Source: Neisseriaceae bacterium
GTDB taxonomy: Bacteria; Pseudomonadota; Gammaproteobacteria; Burkholderiales; UBA11063
Reading direction: 5' to 3'
NCBI GenBank assembly: GCA_947454215.1
Contig: CANGJN010000075.1
Span: 1-5,039 of the forward strand
DNA length: 5,039 nt
Shown here piece after piece: positions 1 through 5,039 of this stretch. The notes under the pieces were generated by a model that worked only from the letters and a program-made list of their open reading frames with translations, was not told where the DNA came from and ran no database searches. The stretch's first letter is position 1, and the number at the start of each line of letters is the position of its first letter. A program made the translations under genes and the position numbers.

Positions 1-402
1 TTAGAAACAAATGGAGTCATTTCTCCAGAAGATGCAATAAAGGTTTCTTCAAAATTATTGATCGAACAATTACTTGTGTTTGCAGGATTAACTCATATGC
101 CAGAAATTGAACAAGTTAGTAAAAAACAGGTTAAATTAAAAGAAGAACCAGTTATCGAACCAATATTTTTAGAGTTAATTGATAATTTAGAGTTAACAGT
201 TAGAAGTGCAAATTGTCTTAAACATTTAGACATTAATTATCTTGGTGATTTAGTCCAATATTCAGAAAATGATTTATTGAGAACACCTAATTTAGGTAAA
301 AAGTCTTTAACTGAAATAAAAAAACTTTTAGATAGCTTTGGTTTAAAATTAGGTATGCATTTACTTAACTGGCCACCTGCTTCGCATGTTAAAAAAAAAT
401 AA
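1..402 (+). CDS. rpoA: DNA-directed RNA polymerase subunit alpha, C-terminal part (5' end outside window)
   Basis: The reading frame is open from the first base, so this is the 3' part of rpoA: 133 codons plus TAA. Alpha dimerises to start RNA polymerase assembly, and its C-terminal domain binds UP-element DNA and activators. Visible residues 1-30 match the end of the N-terminal domain ([12 protein letters not shown]...[12 protein letters not shown]). A charged linker follows, at about residues 31-58. The alpha-CTD comes next: [24 protein letters not shown] and [12 protein letters not shown]. The Arg of TVRSANCL (bases 202-204) is the equivalent of E. coli R265. The residues matching N268, G296, K298, S299 and E302 are also present, so DNA contact should be intact. 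The TTG at 58 is an internal codon, not a start, because family similarity continues upstream of it. The gene ends in a run of nine A's coding KKK just before TAA. rplQ follows 30 nt later in the usual alpha-operon order. Identification is near certain. Confidence 0.98.
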   Translation, partial: LETNGVISPEDAIKVSSKLLIEQLLVFAGLTHMPEIEQVSKKQVKLKEEPVIEPIFLELIDNLELTVRSANCLKHLDINYLGDLVQYSENDLLRTPNLGKKSLTEIKKLLDSFGLKLGMHLLNWPPASHVKKK

Positions 403-418
403 ATATTTAAAAATTTAT

Positions 419-424
419 AAAGGA
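419..424 (+). promoter_or_regulatory. Ribosome binding site of rplQ
   Basis: AAAGGA lies 8 nt before the ATG at 433. It is a good Shine-Dalgarno match in an otherwise A/T-only 30-nt spacer after rpoA, and it fixes the rplQ start. Confidence 0.8.
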
Positions 425-432
425 TTGAAAGA

Positions 433-846
433 ATGCGTCATCGTTGTGCACATCGAAAATTAAATAGAACCTCTTCTCATAGAAAGGCTTTATTTAAAAA
501 CATGGCAATTGCTTTATTAAAGCATGAAACTATAGTTACAACACTACCTAAGGCAAAAGAATTAAGAAAATTTGTGGAGCCTTTAATTACTCTAGGTAAA
601 GATCCTAAATTAGCTAATAGAAGATTAGCTTTTAGTAGAGTTAGAGATGATACTATCGTTAAGAAAATATTTGATGTTTTAGGTCCTAGATATTCTGAAC
701 GTCAAGGTGGATATACTAGAATATTAAAATATGGATTTAGACCTGGAGATAATGCACCAAGAGCTTTGATGGAATTAGTTGATAAACTTCCAAATCCAGA
801 TGGTAAAAAACCACCAAAAACTTCAGATTCATCTGAAGAAGATTAA
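433..846 (+). CDS. rplQ: 50S ribosomal protein L17
   Basis: L17 is a component of the large ribosomal subunit that binds 23S rRNA. The complete 137-residue protein opens with the family signature [18 protein letters not shown]. It continues with [21 protein letters not shown] and LANRRLAF, and has the C-terminal core [18 protein letters not shown] followed by ALMELVD. The start is supported by the AAAGGA ribosome binding site and by the fixed MRHR N-terminus. The conserved core ends near residue 117. The last 20 or so residues are a Pro/Lys stretch followed by an acidic tail (SDSSEED), so the protein is somewhat longer than the 127-residue E. coli form. Such tails vary in this family. The gene is the last of the alpha operon after rpoA, and a hairpin terminator begins 14 nt beyond the stop. 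The wording of the middle section is closest to beta- and gammaproteobacterial L17 from memory. Confidence 0.98.
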   Translation: MRHRCAHRKLNRTSSHRKALFKNMAIALLKHETIVTTLPKAKELRKFVEPLITLGKDPKLANRRLAFSRVRDDTIVKKIFDVLGPRYSERQGGYTRILKYGFRPGDNAPRALMELVDKLPNPDGKKPPKTSDSSEED

Positions 847-859
847 TTCTACCTTTTAT

Positions 860-885
860 GCCAATTTTATATTGGCTTTTTCTTT
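860..885 (+). terminator. Rho-independent terminator at the end of the rpoA-rplQ operon
   Basis: The arms GCCAAT (860-865) and ATTGGC (871-876) form a perfect 6-bp stem with a 5-nt loop (TTTAT). It is followed directly by TTTTTCTTT. It starts 14 nt after the rplQ stop and is one of the few GC-containing stems in the window. It ends only a few bases before the ATG at 892, so the next gene would need readthrough or a promoter inside rplQ. Confidence 0.8.
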
Positions 886-891
886 ATTCAT

Positions 892-1989
892 ATGAAATAT
901 ACATCTAATTTACATTATTTAATTTTTTGTGTCCTAATTTTTTTATCTAGTAGATTTTTGTTTTTTAGTTTATATTTAATGCTAAATCATTTTATTATTT
1001 TTTTTCATAATATAAACTTTATAACTTTAATGTGCCAAGCTGATTGTTTTTGGTATAAATCGATTGTTGTTAATGGCTATGATAAGTTAACTATTATTCC
1101 ATATAAAACCTACCCTTCAAACTACTATTCCAATGTAGTTTTTTTTCCTTTATTTCCTTTAATTATAAAATCTCTATCGTTCTTAACTAAAGATATTTTA
1201 TTAATAGGATTTATCTTAAATAATCTTTTGATTTTCTCCAGCCTAATATTATTTTACAAATACCTAATTAATCATTTTAACGATACTATTGCTAGATTTG
1301 GAGTTATTTTAATTGCTTTTTCTCCGGCTAACATCTATTTTTTGTCTTTTTACACAGAACCTTTATTTTTATTTCTTTGTTTGTGTTCATTTTTATTATT
1401 GTTTAACAATAAATTTTTTTACACTAGTTTAAGTGGTGGACTATTATCAGCAACTAGACCATCGGGAGTATTATTTATAATACCATTTTTTTATTATTAT
1501 TTTATTAAAAATAAGTTTTCTTGGTCAAATTTATTAAAATTTATTTTTTTATCTCTTCTTTCATGCTGTGGTATTTTATTTTTTATTACTTATTTGTATT
1601 TTCATGATTATGATTTTCTAGCATTTGTTCATCGTCAATATGCTTGGGGACGTCATTGGATTGGCAATGGTTCTTTTTATCATAATATGTATTTTGCGAT
1701 TACAAAAAATCCCATTGATTTTATATGGTTTATTATTTCCTTCATATCTTCAATTGTTTTATTTAAAAATAAATTTATTATAGAATCAATATTTAATTTT
1801 TTGTTAGTTTTACCAAATTTTTTTTCTAGTTCATTTATTAGCACCTCAAGATTTGTATTAAGTTCATTTTGTTTCTATTTAACGCTTGTTATATTATCTA
1901 AATCTAGTAGATTTTTTAGGTTTTTATTTTTGTGTATATTTATAATATTATATTGTAATTATTTTATGCAATGGTTATTGCATATTTAA
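892..1989 (+). CDS. Multispanning membrane protein, PIG-V-like (GT-C type) putative mannosyltransferase
   Basis: The 365-residue, Phe/Leu/Ile-rich protein has many hydrophobic segments, roughly at 8-42, 81-95, 101-124, 132-171, 190-205, 212-236, 276-291, 298-316, 321-336 and 340-362. Several spaced motifs resemble the PIG-V family of polyprenyl-phosphate-sugar-dependent glycosyltransferases. These are ADCFWY...NGYD (50-64), which recalls the WD..aY..IA..GY loop holding the likely catalytic Asp (here D51). Others are FFPLFPL (84-90), FSPANIYFLSFYTEPLFLF (143-161), SATRPSG (186-192), AWGR (251-254) and STSRF (317-321). The residue before D51 is Ala where the family usually has Trp. By family it would transfer a sugar from a lipid carrier on the outer face of the inner membrane; donor and acceptor cannot be told. 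The ATG at 892 gives a complete first membrane segment but has no Shine-Dalgarno. The lipoprotein gene starts 18 nt after the stop, suggesting one operon. Another GT-C family is the main alternative. Confidence 0.78.
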   Translation: MKYTSNLHYLIFCVLIFLSSRFLFFSLYLMLNHFIIFFHNINFITLMCQADCFWYKSIVVNGYDKLTIIPYKTYPSNYYSNVVFFPLFPLIIKSLSFLTKDILLIGFILNNLLIFSSLILFYKYLINHFNDTIARFGVILIAFSPANIYFLSFYTEPLFLFLCLCSFLLLFNNKFFYTSLSGGLLSATRPSGVLFIIPFFYYYFIKNKFSWSNLLKFIFLSLLSCCGILFFITYLYFHDYDFLAFVHRQYAWGRHWIGNGSFYHNMYFAITKNPIDFIWFIISFISSIVLFKNKFIIESIFNFLLVLPNFFSSSFISTSRFVLSSFCFYLTLVILSKSSRFFRFLFLCIFIILYCNYFMQWLLHI

Positions 1990-1997
1990 GTTTTAAT

Positions 1998-2001
1998 GGA
2001 G
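1998..2001 (+). promoter_or_regulatory. Ribosome binding site deciding the start of the lipoprotein gene
   Basis: GGAG, followed by TGGGGA, sits 6 nt before the ATG at 2008. The earlier in-frame ATG at 1996 overlaps this site and has only A/T-rich sequence upstream, so the start at 2008 is preferred. Confidence 0.65.
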
Positions 2002-2007
2002 TGGGGA

Positions 2008-3813
2008 ATGTTTAATCGGTTATTGTTTCTAGGTTTATTTGTTATGCTTTTATCATGTAGTAGTGGTAATAATGTACCTAGAAGTAATTCTAATGATGTT
2101 TATGGTATATTAAATTATGTTGCAGATGCTCCTTTTAATACTTATATGAGTCAGTTGAGTTCTCAAGGTTCAAGTTCTTTTGTTTTAACTAGTGATTTAT
2201 ACCCATCTTTTACAAATAAAATAATTTGTAACTCTTTATCTGAAACAAAGTATTGTGATTTAAATGTTAGCTATGTTAAAGCTAATCCAAATATTTTTGG
2301 TAATATCCCTGATTCTACTTCTATCCCAGTTGCTGCTGGAGTTAGGTTTAAATTACTTGAATATTCAACTTTGGCTCCACCAATTAGATCATCTAGCACT
2401 TCTGGTTCAAGTGTAAATGTATCAGGATTAGTTGTAATGCCAACTGATTTAAATGGTAATTTGTTGCCTGCTGATAAAATAAAAGGTGTTTTAATTTATT
2501 ATCATGAAACTATCGCATCTAAAACGGGAAACCCATCTGGTTATGGAAATGATTTAAAAAATCCCTACGATATGAATGATATGTTATTATCTTTTAATAT
2601 CCAGTACTCTATGTCTTCAATTTATGCTTCAAATGGTTATATTGTTATTGCCCCTGATTATATAGGTAATGGATTTGATTTTAAGAATACTCATCCATAT
2701 ATTTTATCTTTAAATGAGAATGCTTTAAGTGGTATATATATGCTAAAAGCCTTAGATACTTATTTAAAAACAACCTTTAATTTTAAATTAGCAAATATTA
2801 ACAAACCCTATTTGTATATCTCCTCTTATTCTGAAGGAGGTTCTTATGCCATAAGAGCTTCAAGATTGATACAGGAAAATTATTCTAATATTATCAATAA
2901 TACAGGTTTGACCCTAAAAAAAACTTTTGGTATTTCTGGTGCTTATGATATTGTTAACACAATGCTACCGTTTGAGTTTGCAAATGTAACAGATATTTTT
3001 GCGTCAACTAATCCAAATTACTGGCTAGTCTCTCCTTCTTGTCAAAGTAGTGAGAGTCCTGATTGTAGTTTTCTTAGTTCATCTTTTGCTCCGATTGTAT
3101 CACAAGTAATTTTATCGATAACAAAACCTTTATTAAGTACATTTTTAATTAATGCTCTTATCTTTTATAACTTTACCCCTGCAGCATATCCTTATATTTT
3201 TTCGTCTAGTTTTTATAATCAAAATTCATGTTTAGACTTAACAACTCTTAACTTTAATAATTTAACCACTTTTAAATATGACAACTGTTCTAATTTATTT
3301 GGTAATAATTATAAACTATCTGATTTATATGGTAATAGTGGGTTAAGTTTTACCAATATTACCGCTCAAATTTTTTCATCAGCACTAGCTAGTGGATATA
3401 TTATTGGAAATGCCAATAACTTACTGGAAGTATTTTCAAATTTAAGTAATAATATTTCTTATAATTCTATTTCCAGTTTTATCTACCCGCAAGGTAGAAA
3501 TGATCCAAATTTTTTAAATATTTTAAAAGATTCAGATAATTATAGTTTTACTACTAATAGTCCTATAACATTAATAAACTTAAAATATGACTCTGTTGTA
3601 ACTCCACTTAATACCAAAAAAGTTTGTAACCTATTTCAGGGAGTTCAAGGTATTCAGGCTAAACCTGGTGATCTAGAATGCCTTGAGATCGATAATACTA
3701 AATTATGGAGTGACTTTAGCTTAAATGGTTTATCAATTACTGTTTATATGTTACATGAGCAAGCGGCTCCATTATCACAAATGATTGTGTTAAATAAAAT
3801 TATAAATGATTAA
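2008..3813 (+). CDS. Lipoprotein with an alpha/beta-hydrolase (secretory-lipase-like) domain
   Basis: From the ATG at 2008 the product is 601 residues; an in-frame ATG at 1996 would add four. The N-terminus MFNRLLFLGLFVMLLSC is a lipoprotein signal with lipobox LLSC, so Cys17 is the likely lipidated residue, followed by a Ser/Asn-rich linker. The body reads as an alpha/beta hydrolase: VSGLVVMP (139-146), GVLIYYHE (160-167), NGYIVIAPDYIGNG (209-222), then the nucleophile-elbow candidate SYSEGG with Ser275. Asp528 in LKYDSVVTP and His583 in MLHEQAAP are the likely other triad members. The order and spacing recall secretory lipases (GYSQGG), but the first Gly of G-x-S-x-G is Ser here. About 250 residues separate Ser and Asp, implying a large cap or insertion (about 325-505). 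Eight cysteines remain after the lipidated one, which allows disulfides outside the cytoplasm. It probably acts as an envelope esterase, lipase or peptidase; the substrate is unknown. It is probably co-transcribed with the PIG-V-like gene. Confidence 0.8.
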   Translation: MFNRLLFLGLFVMLLSCSSGNNVPRSNSNDVYGILNYVADAPFNTYMSQLSSQGSSSFVLTSDLYPSFTNKIICNSLSETKYCDLNVSYVKANPNIFGNIPDSTSIPVAAGVRFKLLEYSTLAPPIRSSSTSGSSVNVSGLVVMPTDLNGNLLPADKIKGVLIYYHETIASKTGNPSGYGNDLKNPYDMNDMLLSFNIQYSMSSIYASNGYIVIAPDYIGNGFDFKNTHPYILSLNENALSGIYMLKALDTYLKTTFNFKLANINKPYLYISSYSEGGSYAIRASRLIQENYSNIINNTGLTLKKTFGISGAYDIVNTMLPFEFANVTDIFASTNPNYWLVSPSCQSSESPDCSFLSSSFAPIVSQVILSITKPLLSTFLINALIFYNFTPAAYPYIFSSSFYNQNSCLDLTTLNFNNLTTFKYDNCSNLFGNNYKLSDLYGNSGLSFTNITAQIFSSALASGYIIGNANNLLEVFSNLSNNISYNSISSFIYPQGRNDPNFLNILKDSDNYSFTTNSPITLINLKYDSVVTPLNTKKVCNLFQGVQGIQAKPGDLECLEIDNTKLWSDFSLNGLSITVYMLHEQAAPLSQMIVLNKIIND

Positions 3814-3848
3814 TACGCAATTTTATTTAGTACTTTATTGAGTGCAAA

Positions 3849-3884
3849 TAGTTATCGATAGTTACTAATATTAGTTAATATTAA
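3849..3884. repeat. Cluster of short palindromes and TAGTTA repeats
   Basis: TAGTTA occurs at 3849-3854, 3859-3864 and 3872-3877. Between and around these copies lie three perfect palindromes: TATCGATA (3853-3860), ACTAATATTAGT (3864-3875) and TTAATATTAA (3875-3884). The first two TAGTTA copies are exactly 10 bp apart. The arrangement could be an operator-like site, but short palindromes are also expected by chance in such A/T-rich DNA and no adjacent gene starts here. Confidence 0.4.
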
Positions 3885-3941
3885 ATTACACATCTTTGTT
3901 GAAACTATTAAGAAAAATCAATGGATTATTTAAATGATACA

Positions 3942-4012
3942 GCTCTGAATTATCAATAACCTTCTTTAACACTTTTTAAATTTGATTAGATAATTCAGTG
4001 CCTTATTTTTTT
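3942..4012 (+). terminator. Probable Rho-independent terminator after the lipoprotein gene (long-loop hairpin plus T7)
   Basis: The arms GCTCTGAATTATC (3942-3954) and GATAATTCAGTGC (3989-4001) pair over 13 positions with a single T-T mismatch. Inner AAT/ATT pairing can lengthen the stem past a one-base bulge. The right arm is followed by CTTA and then seven T's (4006-4012). This is a + strand terminator layout about 130 nt beyond the lipoprotein stop. The 34-nt loop is larger than usual, so the element could instead be the 3' end of a small RNA. On the - strand no T-run follows the hairpin, so it does not look bidirectional. Confidence 0.55.
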
Positions 4013-4063
4013 AATTTTACAATTCATCCTACAATTATATAAGGTTTTATACATTTGATACCA

Positions 4064-4105
4064 AAATAAAGTGACATTTTATTTAAATTTTAATCTATTA
4101 AAATT
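4064..4105. repeat. Two adjacent A/T-only inverted repeats
   Basis: AAATAAA (4064-4070) and TTTATTT (4078-4084) flank GTGACAT. Next to it, AATTTTAAT (4086-4094) and ATTAAAATT (4097-4105) flank CT. The arms are perfect but contain only A and T, and no T-run follows on the maeB transcript side. A terminator role for maeB is therefore weakly supported and chance is possible. Confidence 0.35.
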
Positions 4106-4203
4106 ATAGTGAAATAAAAATATAATCTAGGTTTAAGGTTATAGATACACATCAATTGGTTTGATTTTAAAATATCATTTTTTCTAAGATCTTTATATTA
4201 ACA

Positions 4204-5039
4204 CTAAGACTCGACACAAGCCAAAGCAACCATATTTACAATTCTTCTTGCAGAAGATATATTAGTTAAAACATATGCTGGTTTTTTTAAACCTAATAAT
4301 AGAGGACCTACCGAAACACATTCCGAGAATGAAGCTCGCAATAGATTATAAGATATATTTGCAGATTCAATATTAGGCATAATCAATAAATTTGCACGGC
4401 TTTTTAAAGTTGAATCTGGCATGGATTTATTTCTAATTGTTTGTTCCAATGCTTCATCACCATTCATTTCTCCATCAATTTCAATATTAGGATACTTACT
4501 TTTGAATAAATTTAATACCTTTCTCATTTTTAAAGCAGAAGAAGAATATAGATCAGAACCAAATGAACTATGAGACAACAATGCTACTTTAGGAACAATT
4601 CCAAACTTATTCATTGATGAAACCGCCATTTCTGTTATCTTACAAAGTTGCTCAGCAGTTGGGTCACTATTAACAAAAGTATCTGCTATAAACAAATTCC
4701 CAGAAGGTAAAATTAAAGCATTCATCGATGCACATAGTTTTTCTTCATTGTTAAACCCAACAATATTTTTTATAGTTTCCAAATTATTATGAAATTTACC
4801 ATAAGTTCCACAAATAAGACCATCGGCTTCATTCTTTATCACCATTAAAGTTCCAATTAATGTTGTATCTCTAGTTACTGTTCTTTTAGCCTCTTCTTGT
4901 GTTACCCCCATACGTTTACTTTGTTCATAATATGTACTCCAGTACTCTTTAAACCTAGTATCACTTTCATTATTAACAATTTCAAAATTTTTACCAGGCA
5001 CTATTCTTAGTCCTAAATGTTTGATGCGGTACTCTATAA
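4204..5039 (-). CDS. maeB: NADP-dependent malic enzyme, C-terminal phosphotransacetylase-like domain (5' end outside window)
   Basis: MaeB decarboxylates malate to pyruvate with NADP+ in the cytoplasm; its C-terminal domain, related to phosphate acetyltransferase, senses acetyl-CoA. The frame has no stop up to the window edge, and 278 residues are visible. The GTG at 5001 is internal, because similarity continues upstream as YRIKHLGLRIVPGKNFEIVN. Family features in order are FKEYWSTYY, VTRDTTLIG, ADGLICG, MNALILPSGNLFIADTFVN, VALLSHSSFGS, IDGEMNGDEAL, ANLLIMPNIESANISYNLL, VGPLLLGLKKP and RRIVNMVALA. The GPLLLGLKKP...RRIVNM ending is typical of MaeB. Free-standing Pta has a DLSRG active-site segment at that point; here it reads VLTNIS, so catalysis by this domain is not expected and an allosteric role fits. 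The gene ends in TAG and converges on the lipoprotein gene. The malic-enzyme domain should lie just right of the window. A separate pta gene is an unlikely alternative. Confidence 0.93.
   Translation of the reverse strand, partial: IEYRIKHLGLRIVPGKNFEIVNNESDTRFKEYWSTYYEQSKRMGVTQEEAKRTVTRDTTLIGTLMVIKNEADGLICGTYGKFHNNLETIKNIVGFNNEEKLCASMNALILPSGNLFIADTFVNSDPTAEQLCKITEMAVSSMNKFGIVPKVALLSHSSFGSDLYSSSALKMRKVLNLFKSKYPNIEIDGEMNGDEALEQTIRNKSMPDSTLKSRANLLIMPNIESANISYNLLRASFSECVSVGPLLLGLKKPAYVLTNISSARRIVNMVALACVES

Larger units (their letters stand above)
3814..4203. other. Convergent intergenic region without a convincing gene
   Basis: These 390 bases separate the lipoprotein gene from the convergent maeB. 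The stretch is extremely A/T-rich and all frames are broken by frequent stops. The longest ATG-led item I noticed is a 12-codon ORF at 3921-3959 without a ribosome binding site. It holds overlapping palindromes (3849-3884), a long imperfect hairpin ending in T7 (3942-4012), and two A/T-only inverted repeats (4064-4105). A further short hairpin is ATCAA/TTGAT at 4151-4165. No tRNA-like or known riboswitch fold was recognised, and no clear terminator for maeB was seen on the - strand. Confidence 0.7.

Noticed and set aside
58..402. TTG at 58 as the start of a separate 114-residue protein.
   Set aside because: The frame is open to base 1 and the upstream residues [12 protein letters not shown] match RpoA, so this is an internal codon of a truncated gene.
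2834..2848. Strong internal Shine-Dalgarno-like AAGGAGG followed by an ATG at 2846.
   Set aside because: It is produced by the codons for SEGG of the hydrolase active-site motif. The ATG is out of frame and meets a stop after two codons.
3921..3959. A 12-codon ORF (MDYLNDTALNYQ) just before and overlapping the long hairpin, resembling an attenuator leader peptide.
   Set aside because: There is no ribosome binding site, no run of a regulatory amino acid, and no + strand gene downstream to control.
3945..3998. CTGAATTATC/GATAATTCAG as terminal inverted repeats of a miniature transposable element.
   Set aside because: I saw no target-site duplication or second copy in the window, and the T7 tail fits a terminator better.
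4162..4183. TGAT/ATCA hairpin followed by six T's on the + strand.
   Set aside because: The stem is only four base pairs around an A/T-only loop, and it points toward the antisense side of maeB with no + strand gene just upstream.
4186..4193. AAGATCTT palindrome just past the maeB stop as a possible terminator or operator.
   Set aside because: It is 8 bp with no loop, does not extend further, and lacks a following T-run on the maeB strand.
4999..5001. GTG as the start of a free-standing phosphotransacetylase-like protein.
   Set aside because: The frame stays open to the window edge with MaeB-like residues upstream, and no ribosome binding site precedes the GTG.

Overview
The window looks like chromosomal DNA from a very AT-rich proteobacterium. 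The conserved ends of RpoA (alpha C-terminal domain ending NWPPAS) and L17 read most like beta- or gammaproteobacterial versions. A MaeB-type malic enzyme and a lipobox-bearing lipoprotein fit a Gram-negative. I cannot name the genus. All five visible stop codons are TAA or TAG, tryptophans are TGG, and there is no sign of a changed genetic code.

Layout. 1-846 holds the end of the ribosomal alpha operon: the last 133 codons of rpoA, then a complete rplQ 30 nt later. A compact hairpin followed by a T-rich run (860-885) closes this transcription unit. 892-3813 holds two accessory + strand genes: a multispanning membrane protein resembling the PIG-V mannosyltransferase family, then a large alpha/beta-hydrolase lipoprotein whose start lies 18 nt after the stop of the first. 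3814-4203 has no convincing gene. It carries clustered palindromes and a long imperfect hairpin ending in seven T's, probably the terminator of the accessory pair. 4204-5039 on the - strand is the C-terminal acetyl-CoA-binding (phosphotransacetylase-like) domain of NADP-dependent malic enzyme MaeB, whose N-terminal part lies beyond the right edge.

How the genes relate. rpoA and rplQ are housekeeping transcription and translation genes. The membrane glycosyltransferase-like protein and the lipoprotein are probably co-transcribed and both act at the envelope, but nothing in the sequence gives a shared substrate. maeB converges on them and is a separate central-metabolism unit. The candidate least explained by known families is the two-gene envelope cassette; the intergenic hairpin is the next most interesting item. 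I see no phage, IS, CRISPR, tRNA or rRNA sequence and no clear previously undescribed system.
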